Positions 19,059 through 28,826 are shown, numbered from the stretch's first letter. The stretch is DNA of 64,000 nt from Syntrophorhabdus sp. PtaB.Bin027 (GCA_002067585.1 MVQO01000201.1:1-64000), one strand, 5' to 3'. Numbers and translations are program-made. The notes: generated from the sequence alone by a model not told the origin.

Positions 19059-20798
19059 ATGGCTGAAGAGCAAAAAGAGCACGATAATGTACATTTAGAT
19101 ATGCTTCGCCACAGCACGTCCCATGTAATGGCACAGGCAGTGCGGGATCTTTTTCCTGATGCAAAAGTTGCGATTGGGCCGTCTATTGAGAACGGCTTTT
19201 ACTATGATTTTGACTATGAACCCGGCTTCACGGAAGAAGATCTTTCCAAGATCGAAAACCGGATGAAAGAATTGGTTAAGATGGACCTGCCTATAGTTAG
19301 GAAGATGGTGGGAAAGGAAGAGGCTATTGCCCTCTTTCGCTCCATGGGTGAAAATTTTAAAGTCGAACTTATTGAGGACATTGGAGATACTGAGGTCAGC
19401 CTATATACCCAGGGCAACTTCACTGATCTTTGCAGGGGTCCCCATTTGCCATCTACCGGAAAGTTAGGTGCATTTAAACTTCTGAGCCTTGCAGGCGCTT
19501 ACTGGAAAGGCGATGAAAAGAATAAGATGCTTACAAGAATCTATGGTACAGCCTTTCCGGATGAGGCATCCCTCAACAATTACCTCAACTTTCTCGAAGA
19601 AGTCAAGAAACGAGATCATAGAAGGCTTGGGAAGGAGCTGGACCTCTTCAGTTTGTCTGATGATGTAGGCGCTGGACTTGTTATCTATCATCCAAATGGG
19701 GCTCTTCTCAGATATATCCTTGAGGATTTTGAACGGAAAGAACATTTAAAACGGGGCTATCAGTTTGTGGTTGGCCCCCATATCCTCAAGCTGGATATGT
19801 GGAAGAGGTCAGGCCACTTCGATAATTATAGGGATAATATGTATTTTACGAAGATTGATGACGTTGATTACGGCATTAAGCCCATGAACTGTCTCTCACA
19901 TATTATGGTCTACCGATCTAAAATAAGGAGTTACCGCGACCTTCCGCTTCGATATTTTGAGCTTGGCACTGTCTGCCGCCATGAAAAATCAGGAGTCCTC
20001 CACGGTCTTTTGAGGGTAAGAGAGTTTACGCAAGATGATGCCCATATCTTTTTGAGACAGGACCAACTACACGAAGAGATATTGAATATCATCCAGTTTG
20101 TCCGTGACGTCATGGCAATCTTTAACTTTGAATATGAAATGGAGATAAGTACTAGACCTGAAAAATATATTGGGACCCTTGAAGATTGGAATAAAGCAGA
20201 GCAGGTGCTTAAAAGTGTTCTCGTAAGCCAGGATATTCCGTTTGACATCAATGAAGGGGATGGTGCTTTCTACGGACCCAAAATAGACGTAAAATTGAAG
20301 GATGCCATAGGGAGAAAATGGCAATGTGCTACCATACAATGTGATTTTGCACTGCCTGAGAGATTTGATCTTACGTATGTTGACAGCGATAGTAAAAGAA
20401 AAAGGCCTGTCATGCTCCATAGGGTAATACTGGGTGCCATGGAACGTTTCATTGGAATTCTTATTGAGCACTATGGTGGACGTTTTCCTGTCTGGTTAGC
20501 ACCAACCCAGGTAATTATCATGAGTATAACCGATGAACAGGCATCTTATGTGTCGGCGTTACATGCAAATATGATTCATGAGGGTATACGGGCCGAGGTT
20601 GACACAAGAAATGAGAAACTCAGTCTCAAAATAAGGGAAGGAGTTGTAAAAAAAGTTCCCTATCTTTTGATTGTTGGCAAGAAGGAGATGGCAAACGATA
20701 CAGTTTCCGTCAGGGTCAGGGATGGTGGGGAACTGAAAGATGTAGCTATTAAGGATTTTATTGAACGTGTAAAGGACGAAAATCTTCTCAGGAGGTGA
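19059..20798 (+). CDS. thrS: threonine--tRNA ligase lacking the TGS domain
   Basis: Class II synthetase that charges tRNA-Thr. With ATG 19059 (GGAG at 19050-19053) it has 579 residues; the frame is open back to ATG 18990, but neither version has the 60-residue TGS domain that opens the usual 640-residue enzyme. The editing (N2) domain begins at once with [13 protein letters not shown], holding the two editing histidines. Catalytic motif 2 ([14 protein letters not shown]), zinc ligand Cys in KPMNC, motif 3 ([19 protein letters not shown]) and the C-terminal anticodon domain are all present. It heads a translation operon and its stop overlaps the infC start region. Confidence 0.95.
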   Translation: MAEEQKEHDNVHLDMLRHSTSHVMAQAVRDLFPDAKVAIGPSIENGFYYDFDYEPGFTEEDLSKIENRMKELVKMDLPIVRKMVGKEEAIALFRSMGENFKVELIEDIGDTEVSLYTQGNFTDLCRGPHLPSTGKLGAFKLLSLAGAYWKGDEKNKMLTRIYGTAFPDEASLNNYLNFLEEVKKRDHRRLGKELDLFSLSDDVGAGLVIYHPNGALLRYILEDFERKEHLKRGYQFVVGPHILKLDMWKRSGHFDNYRDNMYFTKIDDVDYGIKPMNCLSHIMVYRSKIRSYRDLPLRYFELGTVCRHEKSGVLHGLLRVREFTQDDAHIFLRQDQLHEEILNIIQFVRDVMAIFNFEYEMEISTRPEKYIGTLEDWNKAEQVLKSVLVSQDIPFDINEGDGAFYGPKIDVKLKDAIGRKWQCATIQCDFALPERFDLTYVDSDSKRKRPVMLHRVILGAMERFIGILIEHYGGRFPVWLAPTQVIIMSITDEQASYVSALHANMIHEGIRAEVDTRNEKLSLKIREGVVKKVPYLLIVGKKEMANDTVSVRVRDGGELKDVAIKDFIERVKDENLLRR

Positions 20799-21319
20799 GC
20801 CTCATAGGAAAAGACATCAAAGATGTAAATATTAATGAAAGAATAAGGGTCAGGGAGGTTCGACTGATCGATGAAAGCGGGAGACAGTTGGGTATTGTAC
20901 CAACTTTAGATGCCCTCAGGATGGCAAGGGAACAAGAGCTTGATCTTGTGGAAGTCTCCCCAAAAACTGTACCGCCTGTTTGTAAGATTATGGATTATGG
21001 CAAATACAAATACCAGCTTGCCAAAAAAGCAGCTGAGGCGAAAAAGAAGCAGACAGTGATACAGATCAAGGAAATGAAGCTTGGGCTTAAGATTGATGAG
21101 CATGATCTTGGATTCAAAATCAAGCACATTCGAGGGTTCTTGGATGATGGCGCGAAGGTGAAAGTGATAGTGATGTTTAAGGGTAGGGAAATGCTCCATG
21201 TGGATATGGGGAAAAAGCTTGCCCAAAAAATTATTGAGTCAGTGAAAGATGTAGGAACACTTGAACAAGAACAGAAATTCGATGGTAGAAATATTGTTAT
21301 GATTTTTGCTCCACTTTAA
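20795..21319 (+). CDS. infC: translation initiation factor IF-3
   Basis: IF-3 of about 171-174 residues. It binds the 30S subunit and rejects non-AUG starts. Both family domains are visible: the N-terminal half with [39 protein letters not shown] and the basic linker, and the C-terminal half with [15 protein letters not shown] 20795 overlaps the thrS stop but also touches AGGAGG (20790-20795), which is too close. ATA at 20804, in frame and eight bases from AGGAGG, is better placed. IF-3 genes elsewhere use rare AUU or AUC starts for autoregulation, so ATA is plausible here. The order thrS-infC-rpmI-rplT-pheST is the classic one. Confidence 0.95.
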   Translation: MSLIGKDIKDVNINERIRVREVRLIDESGRQLGIVPTLDALRMAREQELDLVEVSPKTVPPVCKIMDYGKYKYQLAKKAAEAKKKQTVIQIKEMKLGLKIDEHDLGFKIKHIRGFLDDGAKVKVIVMFKGREMLHVDMGKKLAQKIIESVKDVGTLEQEQKFDGRNIVMIFAPL

Positions 21320-21330
21320 AGGAGGCGTAT

Positions 21331-21528
21331 ATGCCGAAGTTGAAAACACACAGGGGTTTTGCTAAGAGGATCAAAGTGACTGGTAAGGGTAAGCTCAAGA
21401 GGGCAAAAGCCTTTCACAGTCACCTTCTTACTGGCAAGACTCCAAAGATGAAGAGACGGCTTTCCAGGCCTGATACAGTACATCCGTCCGATGCAAAAAG
21501 AGTAAAAACATTAATACCTTACTTATAA
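21331..21528 (+). CDS. rpmI: 50S ribosomal protein L35
   Basis: Basic protein of 65 residues, the standard L35 length, starting PKLKTHRGFAKRIKVTGKGK and ending with the Arg/Lys-rich DAKRVKTLIPYL. AAAGGAGG at 21318-21325 precedes the ATG. It lies between infC and rplT as in most bacteria, 12 bases after infC. Confidence 0.97.
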   Translation: MPKLKTHRGFAKRIKVTGKGKLKRAKAFHSHLLTGKTPKMKRRLSRPDTVHPSDAKRVKTLIPYL

Positions 21529-21548
21529 CTGAATAGGAGTGAATAGAA

Positions 21549-21926
21549 ATGCCAAGGGCAAAAAGAGGATTTAAAGCAAGGAGAAGACGAAAAAAGATAT
21601 TGAGCCTTGCCAGGGGAATGTATGATCGTAGACGCAGCGCATATAGCATAGCGAAGCGATCAGTATACAAAGCAATGAAGTATTCATTCATCGGAAGAAA
21701 GCAGAAAAAAAGAGACTTCCGTTCATTATGGATAACAAGGATTAATGCGGCCTGTAGGTCACAAGGCATATCATACAGCAGGTTTATGAATGGACTTACG
21801 GTAGCCAACATAACTTTGAACAGAAAATCACTGGCTGATATGGCAATCAACGATCCTGCAGGCTTCGAAAATATTGTTGTTAAAGTTAAGCAAGTAATGT
21901 CCGCCCGACCCTCAGTAAATGCATAA
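21549..21926 (+). CDS. rplT: 50S ribosomal protein L20
   Basis: Basic rRNA-binding protein of 125 residues, slightly longer than the usual 117-119 owing to a C-terminal extension. It begins [20 protein letters not shown] and contains the diagnostic [24 protein letters not shown] block. L20 binds early in 50S assembly and in some bacteria represses its own operon. AATAGGAGTGAATAGAA precedes the ATG. Confidence 0.97.
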   Translation: MPRAKRGFKARRRRKKILSLARGMYDRRRSAYSIAKRSVYKAMKYSFIGRKQKKRDFRSLWITRINAACRSQGISYSRFMNGLTVANITLNRKSLADMAINDPAGFENIVVKVKQVMSARPSVNA

Positions 21927-21943
21927 TTGAGACCGAAGTTACA

Positions 21944-21962
21944 GGGGGTTCATATAACCCCC
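21944..21962 (+). other. stem-loop between rplT and pheS
   Basis: GGGGGTT (21944-21950), five-base loop, AACCCCC (21956-21962). It is stable but followed by GGGCGAATC, not a T run, so it is not a standard terminator. It may be an RNA-processing or mRNA-stability element separating ribosomal from synthetase genes. Confidence 0.5.
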
Positions 21963-22021
21963 GGGCGAATCAACAGCTGTAACATGCATATATCCAAGCC
22001 ATAATGCAACCTGGGTGAAGC

Positions 22022-23032
22022 GTGAATATTGACGAACTGCGAAACAGAATTGAGAGTGAGATAACCTCATTAAAAACCTTTGAAGACGTGAAAAAGGTTA
22101 AGGCATCCCTTCTTGGCCGAAAAGGTTTGTTTTCTGAGTATCTCGATGGGTTGAAGCTTCTTGACAGGGATGAGAAAAAGATTTTTGGCAAGGAAATTAA
22201 TTTGTTGAAAATGCATGCTGAAAGCCGACTCAAGGAACTGGAGTCTTTTTATCTTGAAGAAGAAAAAAGAAAGAAGGAGGCCCTTGACAAAATAGATATT
22301 ACCATGCCGGGAAAGATTCCTTTGCTCGGGAAAAAGCATCCTATAACCCAGACGTTGGAAGAAATCATAAGGATTTTTACGTCTCTGGGATTTTCCGTTG
22401 CTGAGGGGCCTGACATTGAACAAGAATACTACAACTTTGAGGCTCTCAATATTCCCAAAGATCATCCTGCCAGGGATATGCAGGATACATTTTATATCAA
22501 ATCAGATATAGTGTTGAGAACCCACACATCGCCAGTTCAAATAAGGACCATGGAATCCCAACTTCCACCAGTTAAAATCATAGCCCCTGGTTCTGTGTAT
22601 CGATGTGATAATGATATCTCACACACCCCTATGTTCCATCAGGTTGAGGGTCTAATGGTTGATAAACGAGTCCGTTTTTCCGATCTGAAAGGCATTTTAA
22701 GCATATTTATCCGCGAAATATTTGGAGAGAACACCCCACTTCGATTCAGGCCAAGCTACTTTCCTTTTACTGAACCATCTGCAGAAGTGGACATCGGGTG
22801 TGTTATTTGTGAGGGCGATGGATGCAGGGTCTGTAAGGAAACAGGGTGGCTCGAAATATTGGGTTCTGGGATGGTACACCCCCAGGTGTTGAGAATAGTC
22901 GGGTATGACCCAGAAGAAGTTTCCGGATTTGCTTTTGGAATGGGTGTTGAAAGGATAGCTATGTTAAAATTCGGTATTGATGACATCAGGCAGTTTTATT
23001 ACAATGACATCAGGTTTCTTTCTCAATTTTGA
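22022..23032 (+). CDS. pheS: phenylalanine--tRNA ligase, alpha subunit
   Basis: Catalytic alpha subunit of the (alpha-beta)2 PheRS, 336 residues. An N-terminal coiled coil (about residues 1-85) binds tRNA. The class II core follows: HPITQTLEEI, motif 2 around IIAPGSVYRCDNDISHTPMFHQ and motif 3 in GFAFGMGVERIAML. A Cys-rich CVICEGDGCRVCKETGW insertion near residues 260-276, as in many PheS proteins, could bind zinc. It begins with GTG 22022 after GGGTGAAG, and pheT follows after 13 bases. Confidence 0.97.
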   Translation: MNIDELRNRIESEITSLKTFEDVKKVKASLLGRKGLFSEYLDGLKLLDRDEKKIFGKEINLLKMHAESRLKELESFYLEEEKRKKEALDKIDITMPGKIPLLGKKHPITQTLEEIIRIFTSLGFSVAEGPDIEQEYYNFEALNIPKDHPARDMQDTFYIKSDIVLRTHTSPVQIRTMESQLPPVKIIAPGSVYRCDNDISHTPMFHQVEGLMVDKRVRFSDLKGILSIFIREIFGENTPLRFRPSYFPFTEPSAEVDIGCVICEGDGCRVCKETGWLEILGSGMVHPQVLRIVGYDPEEVSGFAFGMGVERIAMLKFGIDDIRQFYYNDIRFLSQF

Positions 23033-23045
23033 GGTGGTATTTTAG

Positions 23046-25427
23046 GTGAGGATTCCTTACGAATGGCTTAATGAATTTGTTGTCCTAGATATAAACCCGT
23101 ATGAACTTGCATCAAAACTGACCATGCGCGGGTTTGAGGTCGAGGCGATAGAGGAATATAAGCCCTCCCTTGATGGGGTGTGTGTTGGTGAAGTTGTCAA
23201 AATAGACCTTCATCCCAATGCAAAAAACTTAACAGTTTGTAAGGTTAGAACTGTAAAAGAGGTGCTGCCAATTGTATGTGGGGCAAAGAACGTAAAGGAA
23301 GGCGATAAAGTCCCTGTTGCTATGATTGGGTCAACCTTAGCCAATGGTTTATTGATTGAAAAAAAGAACATTAAAGGTGTGGAATCCTTGGGCATGCTCT
23401 GTTCCGAAAAGGAACTGGGGCTTTCTGATGACCATAGTGGTATCTTTATTCTGCCGGGAGAAATGAAAGCTGGTACCAAACTCGATGAGCTGACCGGTCT
23501 TCAGGATTTTGTGTTTGATATCAATGTCCCCCCGAATAGGGGCGATTGCCTTTCAGTGTATGGTATTGCACGGGAGGTAGGCAGTATTTTGAATCAGAGG
23601 GCCAAACTGCCCATGTTTAAATTAAACGGCTTATCAAATAAAGAGATAAGCAACCTGATATCGCTTTCTGTCAAAGACACAGAAGCCTGTCCCCGCTATG
23701 TTCTGCGCATGATAGCCGGTGTATCTATGGTGCCAGCTCCCTTTTGGATGAGGCAAAGGATTCAGAAATGCGGAATGAGGCCCATTAACGCAGTTGTTGA
23801 TGTGACCAACTATGTAATGCTTGAGCTCGGACAACCCCTCCATGCGTTCGATTATCATTCTTTGCGAGAAAAACGTATAGAAGTCAGAGTTGCAAACGAA
23901 AATATAGTGTTCAAGACCCTTGACGGTGAAGATAGAAATATCCTTAAAGGGGATATCCTGATATGTGATGGATCAGGCCCAGTTGCCATAGCCGGTATAA
24001 TGGGCGGTGAGAATTCAGAAATCACGGAAAAAACAAGGGATATTGCCCTAGAGAGTGCATTTTTTAACCCGTTGTCCATTCGACAAACTGCAAGAAGAAT
24101 TGGTATTCGGTCTGAAGCCTCTTTAAGATTTGAAAAGGGCATTGATCTCGACAACGTTGATTTTGCGGCTGAAAGAGCCATATACCTTATGAATTTGACG
24201 GCAGGTGGGGTTATTGTAAATGGAAAGCAAGAGGTATATGACAAAAAAAGCAGTAAGAGCATATTCGTGAACTTTGGAAAGATTATCGATATCCTCGGAA
24301 CCCCTATAGAACACAATGCAATCATTAGTTCATTAAGATCTATTGACCTTCATATAGTCAAGGAAGAGGAGACAGGTTTTGTTGTTTCCGTGCCGAACTT
24401 TCGCCATGATCTCGATGAATACATGGATATCATTGAAGAAGTGGCACGCATATACGGGTATGATCGTATACCTGCCACAACCCCAGTAGGTTCTTTTCAG
24501 GTGCCAAAAAACGAGAAGCGGAGTGCCTATTTTAGCAGTGCCAAGGAGTATTTTACTGCTTGTGGATTTCATGAGCTGATAAATTTTGCTTTTTTCAGTG
24601 TAAAAGATATTGAAAATTTCTTAATAAATTCCTCCGATGAAAGATTCTCAGGTATACCAATTATGAATCCCATATCGAAAGATTACGAGATTATGCGGAC
24701 ATTTCTTGCACCAAATGTTCTGAAAACCATTGCATACAATTTAAACCGGGGTGCCAGAAACCTGCAATTTTTTGAAATGGGAAAGGTTTTTGTTGCCGGT
24801 CATGATACTATGCCACTGGAATATCCTTCCATATGTTTTGTAATGACAGGAAAAGAGAGGGATTACTTTTGGCGAGATTCGTGCGCGGAGTTTGATTTTT
24901 TTGACACTAAAGGTGTTCTTGAGGGTTTTGGGGCCAGATTCAGAGTTCAATTTGATTTTGTGAGAAGCAGTGAGCCCTTTCTCATGAAGAACAGATCTGC
25001 TGATGTTCTGTTGGAGGGTATCAAAATAGGATGGGTTGGTGAGATCGAAGACAGTGTGTTACATACTTATAATATTGAACAAAAAGTCTATTCCGCAGAA
25101 CTGAGATTTGATATAATGATGGAAAAGAGCAAAATAAATGTACAGTACAAGCCTATACCACGTTATCCTCAGGTAACACGAGATTTTGCTTTTCTTGTGG
25201 AAGGGGCGGTACCGGTTGCGACAATGCTTGAGCAGATCAAGACTGTCTCTCCACTTATAACAGCGGTTGGCGTGTTTGACATGTTTAAGAAAGAAACGAA
25301 GAGTATAGCACTGAGGGTTATTTTTCAATCTTTTGAGGAAACGTTGACTGATGACGCGGTTAATGCCCTGCAAGAGATCATCATCCAAAAGGTTACAAGT
25401 ATACCAGGAGTTACGCTTAGAACTTAA
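23046..25427 (+). CDS. pheT: phenylalanine--tRNA ligase, beta subunit
   Basis: Beta subunit of PheRS, 793 residues as expected. Domain order: an N-terminal RIPYEWLNEFV start with EMAP-type tRNA-binding domain (HPNAKNLTVCKV, ...PIVCGAKNV), the B3/B4 editing domain (PRYVLRMIAGV ... INAVVDVTNYVMLELGQPLHAFD), the B5 domain (to about residue 470, ending VARIYGYDRIPATTP), a class II-like pseudo-catalytic core, and a C-terminal ferredoxin-fold anticodon-binding domain beginning YPQVTRDFAFLV. GTG 23046 is preceded by GAGGTGG. ihfA follows after nine bases. Confidence 0.97.
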   Translation: MRIPYEWLNEFVVLDINPYELASKLTMRGFEVEAIEEYKPSLDGVCVGEVVKIDLHPNAKNLTVCKVRTVKEVLPIVCGAKNVKEGDKVPVAMIGSTLANGLLIEKKNIKGVESLGMLCSEKELGLSDDHSGIFILPGEMKAGTKLDELTGLQDFVFDINVPPNRGDCLSVYGIAREVGSILNQRAKLPMFKLNGLSNKEISNLISLSVKDTEACPRYVLRMIAGVSMVPAPFWMRQRIQKCGMRPINAVVDVTNYVMLELGQPLHAFDYHSLREKRIEVRVANENIVFKTLDGEDRNILKGDILICDGSGPVAIAGIMGGENSEITEKTRDIALESAFFNPLSIRQTARRIGIRSEASLRFEKGIDLDNVDFAAERAIYLMNLTAGGVIVNGKQEVYDKKSSKSIFVNFGKIIDILGTPIEHNAIISSLRSIDLHIVKEEETGFVVSVPNFRHDLDEYMDIIEEVARIYGYDRIPATTPVGSFQVPKNEKRSAYFSSAKEYFTACGFHELINFAFFSVKDIENFLINSSDERFSGIPIMNPISKDYEIMRTFLAPNVLKTIAYNLNRGARNLQFFEMGKVFVAGHDTMPLEYPSICFVMTGKERDYFWRDSCAEFDFFDTKGVLEGFGARFRVQFDFVRSSEPFLMKNRSADVLLEGIKIGWVGEIEDSVLHTYNIEQKVYSAELRFDIMMEKSKINVQYKPIPRYPQVTRDFAFLVEGAVPVATMLEQIKTVSPLITAVGVFDMFKKETKSIALRVIFQSFEETLTDDAVNALQEIIIQKVTSIPGVTLRT

Positions 25428-25436
25428 GGAGGATTT

Positions 25437-25724
25437 ATGACAAAATTAGAGATTGTAAACGTGTTGTATGAAAAGCTTGGATTTTCAAAGAGGGAATGCG
25501 CACATATCGTGGATACATTCTTCGAGGTAATAAAAAGCACACTTTCAAAAGGAGAGAATGTAAAACTCTCAGGATTTGGTAATTTTGTTGTAAAAGAGAA
25601 AAAATCTAGACGTGGTAGGAACCCGCAGACGGGTAAGGAAATAGAGATTTCTCAAAGAAGAGTGGTCAACTTTAGGCTAAGCCAGGTCTTAAAGGACGCT
25701 ATAAACAATAAAAACAGAAAATGA
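25437..25724 (+). CDS. ihfA: integration host factor, alpha subunit
   Basis: DNA-bending HU/IHF family protein of 95 residues. The body has the helical dimer part (KLGFSKRECAHIVDTFFEVI), the SGFGNFVVKEK strand and the DNA-arm GRNPQTGKEIEISQRRVVNFRLS. The position directly behind pheT and the KLGFSK start match IhfA rather than HU. It pairs with IhfB, which is not in this window. AAGGAGG precedes the ATG. It overlaps the next start (ATGA). Confidence 0.95.
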   Translation: MTKLEIVNVLYEKLGFSKRECAHIVDTFFEVIKSTLSKGENVKLSGFGNFVVKEKKSRRGRNPQTGKEIEISQRRVVNFRLSQVLKDAINNKNRK

Positions 25725-26032
25725 CCTCAAATATCCCTGACAGGGTATTTTACAGGATTAAAGAGGTGTGTAACCTGACAGGATTGAAGCCCCATGTGTT
25801 GAGATACTGGGAGCAGGAGTTCAAGGATATAAAACCTCAAAAAAGTTCGAAGGGGCAAAGATTATATAAGCGGAAAGATCTGGAAACAATTTTTACCATT
25901 AAAAAACTCCTCTACGAAAAACGCTTTACCATAGATGGTGCAAAAAAATATATGTCGAGCCAGAAACATCTTGTGGACCAAATTAAAGAGGATTTGCTGG
26001 AAGTCGTGAAGATTCTGCAAAAAGGAGGGTGA
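25721..26032 (+). CDS. MerR family transcriptional regulator
   Basis: Small regulator of 103 residues with one MerR-type winged helix-turn-helix (FYRIKEVCNLTGLKPHVLRYWEQEF at the N-terminus, then GQRLYKRKDLETI) and a short coiled coil. There is no effector domain, which is normal for the small protein that follows ihfA in many proteobacteria. Its ATG overlaps the ihfA stop by four bases, so it is translated with that operon. The target is unknown. Confidence 0.93.
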   Translation: MTSNIPDRVFYRIKEVCNLTGLKPHVLRYWEQEFKDIKPQKSSKGQRLYKRKDLETIFTIKKLLYEKRFTIDGAKKYMSSQKHLVDQIKEDLLEVVKILQKGG

Positions 26033-26649
26033 TGGTGAAGAAATATATTATTCTTTTCATGGTGGTGTTTTTCCTAAGTGCCTGTGCCCATGGGCCTGTG
26101 TATACAGCAAAAAATGAATCAGACGCAATTAAGAAAAATTACCATAACAGTAGACTTCAGGCGATTTATAATCAGAATCAGGGTCTTCTGAGCGAGCTTT
26201 ACACAAGATTCACGGCGTCGAGAATAGATATTTATAAGGAAGGGCTTGGCTTCACCGACTTTACAAACCAAAAGGATGAAAAAATGTATTATCTGATGGT
26301 TAAGGTCAGGCCCCAGGAGATCACATATAAAGAGAAAACAAGCAATTCCGATCAACGGTTTTCGGAAGCGCTGCAGACTTACGCACCAAAGTATTTGAAG
26401 TATCTGAAAAATTCAGACCTTAATAGACAATCCATAGATGGCATTACGTTTGGTGTTTATTGGGCTGTTCGGGATGTATGTGACACATACGGTGGTTTTA
26501 TTGAGTACGTTGAATTTTACATTCCAAAACAGTTTATAAATGAATTTCTTGATGGAAAGATTACTTTTCAAGAAATGCTTCTCGATACAGAGGTGCTAAC
26601 GAGCTTAGACAAACGTCACCCAACAAACGTTAAACCTGTGTTTAAGTAG
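26029..26649 (+). CDS. predicted lipoprotein
   Basis: Protein of about 206 residues with a lipoprotein signal: KKYIILFMVVFFLSAC, lipobox LSAC with the lipidated Cys at about residue 19. The next residues AHGPVYTAKN do not include Asp at +2, so outer-membrane sorting is likely. The mature part is hydrophilic and of no family I recognise; it has alpha-beta character (MYYLMVKVRPQEITY). Starts GTG 26029, ATG 26032 and GTG 26035 are all possible after AAAGGAGG. It shares the overlap with the MerR stop, so it appears to end the thrS-ihfA transcript. Confidence 0.8.
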   Translation: MMVKKYIILFMVVFFLSACAHGPVYTAKNESDAIKKNYHNSRLQAIYNQNQGLLSELYTRFTASRIDIYKEGLGFTDFTNQKDEKMYYLMVKVRPQEITYKEKTSNSDQRFSEALQTYAPKYLKYLKNSDLNRQSIDGITFGVYWAVRDVCDTYGGFIEYVEFYIPKQFINEFLDGKITFQEMLLDTEVLTSLDKRHPTNVKPVFK

Positions 26650-26744
26650 TCTGTTCCTAATACATCTCTCAGATATTCCCTTAAGTGGATCAATGTATTT
26701 GATCCCAGCTTTCTATAAAGCAGTCAAATAAATGTGAGTCATTA

Positions 26745-27473
26745 CTAAACAGGGATGCCAGTGTTTTCATTTGTAATGGTGAGCCCAGGAAATGGAGACA
26801 CCGTGAATGAAAGAAGAAAAACCAGAAGAATAATAAGGGCGAACAGTTTTCTTTTACTGTCAAGCTCAGTTTCCATATCAAATGGTTCGGGATGACGCAT
26901 GCCGAATATGAGAAGGAGTATTACCAGGAGTAGCCAGCCAGGATTATAGAAAATGGTCAGAATCGCAAGGAGGCAAATGGAGAATGCAAAAATCCATTTA
27001 CTCTTGTTGCCAAAGACAGCATAGACGATGTGTCCTCCGTCGAGCTGGCCAATGGGTAGAAGATTGAGGGCGGTGACGAAAAGGCCTACCCATCCTGCAT
27101 ATGCCAAAGGGTGGAGAGATAGATCATAACCTTCAGGAATACTTCCAATCAGAATTTTTTGGAGAATTTTAAATAGAAGTGGATCGCCAAGTCTGAGATA
27201 AGCCATTTCACTAGTTACAAATTGAATGGTTGACATTTTTATTCCGAGGATGATGAAAGGAATAGAAACTATGAAACCCGACAAAGGACCGGCGATTCCG
27301 ATATCAAAAAGCGCCTTCTTGTTGATGATAATACCTTTCATCTTGATGATTGCTCCAAGAGTGCCAAACGGAGGAAAGGGCAAAGGTATGAAATAAGGAA
27401 GTGTTGCAGGCACTCCATATTTCCGACTCATGAAATAGTGGCCCATTTCATGAGCAAGAAGGATAGACATCAC
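26745..27473 (-). CDS. site-2 protease family (M50) zinc metalloprotease, start uncertain
   Basis: Membrane-embedded metalloprotease, 242 residues from GTG 27473. The zinc motif HEMGH appears only nine residues in, followed by LPFPPFGTLGAIIKMK, the GIAGPLSGF helix, and the second active-site motif NLLPIGQLDGGHI (Asp). About five membrane helices remain. The coding frame clearly continues upstream: 29 further codons encode a helix (IIHGILFILTILTTSFIGGL) that the family needs, but no ATG, GTG or TTG is present. ATT 27560, eight bases after GGAG and overlapping the holA end, is the best upstream start and would give 271 residues. Confidence 0.9.
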   Translation of the reverse strand: MMSILLAHEMGHYFMSRKYGVPATLPYFIPLPFPPFGTLGAIIKMKGIIINKKALFDIGIAGPLSGFIVSIPFIILGIKMSTIQFVTSEMAYLRLGDPLLFKILQKILIGSIPEGYDLSLHPLAYAGWVGLFVTALNLLPIGQLDGGHIVYAVFGNKSKWIFAFSICLLAILTIFYNPGWLLLVILLLIFGMRHPEPFDMETELDSKRKLFALIILLVFLLSFTVSPFPGLTITNENTGIPV

Positions 27474-27547
27474 AGAGGCGCTGTAGGCCAGCCCACCTAT
27501 AAAAGAGGTTGTAAGAATAGTGAGTATGAAAAGTATTCCGTGGATTA

Positions 27548-28522
27548 TTACACGCCTAATAAATCACGCTCCACATGGATTTGATCAAACCGCGTGCCAC
27601 GTTTCATCTTCACATCAGACATGGTGAGGTTGTTGAAGAAAGATATAAGAGTTTGCCTCGGTATCTTTCTGCCTGTTTTCGAAAGTTTGTGAGCATAAAA
27701 AGGCTTCTGGTAGGGAAAATAATGTTTTTTTTCCGATGTTTTTATTTCTAGGCTGTCCTTCCATTTACTAAGGGTTTTTACAAATGTTCCGTAGTCCTGG
27801 TTGGTTCGACAAAGTTCTTCCATGTCTTTAGCCTGCAACAGTAGCCTTGTCTGTCTCACAAGATAGCTGTGAATCGCGAGTATATGCACTCCATTCTGAA
27901 TAAGATTCTCAAAAACCTTGAGCACTCCTTTTTTATCTAATTTTGCAAAGGTATCAAAAAGGGATATCAGGCTATCTTCCTGCATTTCAGTAACAATTGC
28001 ATGTATATCTTTGGAGTCTATGCTTGATTTTTCGCCAATATAGTTTATGGCTTTCATTAATTCAGATTCGAGGTTAGATTCATCTTTGATTTTCTCCACC
28101 AAAGCACGGAATGCTTTGTCAGTCATCTTTTTACCATGCTGTTTCAGAAAGGCAAGAACACGTTTTTTAATGCGTGTTTCCCTGTCTTTATCCATAATTA
28201 ACATCTCGTGAGAGATTTTTTTAAGATAATCTGGGGGTGAAGATGTTGTATAAATGACGATGTGAATCCGTTCCCGCAATATGTCGAGTTGGTGCCTGAG
28301 TTCATCAAAGATAGCCTTGTCTGGATCTACCAGGGTAAGGACAAGATTTTCTTCAAGAAAAAGTGCAGATGTTTTCTCTATAATAGTCGCCTTAATGTCT
28401 TTTCCGGACACAACAAGGACCCGGGGATTTTGACTCCATTTATTCCCCAGAATATGGATGTCGCTGGCAAGGTTCTCTTTTGTTCCAACAGCAATGAAGA
28501 TTTCTTTCAACGGTCTAACCAA
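27548..28522 (-). CDS. holA: DNA polymerase III, delta subunit (divergent)
   Basis: Protein of 324 residues resembling HolA, the clamp-loader wrench subunit. The N-terminal part is divergent, starting LKEIFIAVGTKENL where others have a nucleotide-fold start; the central HGKKMTDKAFRALVEKI and LESELMKAINYIG, and the C-terminal LISLFDTFAKLDKKGVLKVFENLIQNGVHILAIHSYLVRQTRLLLQAK are characteristic of the delta AAA+ lid and collar. Delta subunits lack ATPase residues, as here. The final 11 bases overlap a possible upstream start of the site-2 protease. It diverges from the gsp genes. Confidence 0.85.
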   Translation of the reverse strand: MVRPLKEIFIAVGTKENLASDIHILGNKWSQNPRVLVVSGKDIKATIIEKTSALFLEENLVLTLVDPDKAIFDELRHQLDILRERIHIVIYTTSSPPDYLKKISHEMLIMDKDRETRIKKRVLAFLKQHGKKMTDKAFRALVEKIKDESNLESELMKAINYIGEKSSIDSKDIHAIVTEMQEDSLISLFDTFAKLDKKGVLKVFENLIQNGVHILAIHSYLVRQTRLLLQAKDMEELCRTNQDYGTFVKTLSKWKDSLEIKTSEKKHYFPYQKPFYAHKLSKTGRKIPRQTLISFFNNLTMSDVKMKRGTRFDQIHVERDLLGV

Positions 28523-28826
28523 AGGTTTAATCGGTAGGTAGTCTATCCACTGAAAAAATCAGTCAGATTAAGTAGATTACTATAGAAGAGCTAATTTTAC
28601 AATACCTGTCTATTTGGTGAATTAAGGCAAAATAAAATTGTTCTGATCAGAAAATTACGGTAAAAAGCCAGGTCCATGAACAGCGATCCTGTTTTGAGTC
28701 TCTTTTTTCAAAAAGAGGTGATGTGCTGTGAACAATAAAATGGAGTAATTGATGGTATACAAAAAATAAATTGACCCATGTACTAAATTTTCAAGGCTGT
28801 CTCTGGTTGCTAAAAGCTCTCTGTGA
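28523..28826. other. divergent intergenic region holA / gspE
   Basis: About 300 bases between divergent genes. It is AT-rich. On the minus strand TTGTAA, a 17-base spacer and TAATCT (roughly 28605-28577) could be a weak promoter for holA. Nothing else was found. Confidence 0.35.
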
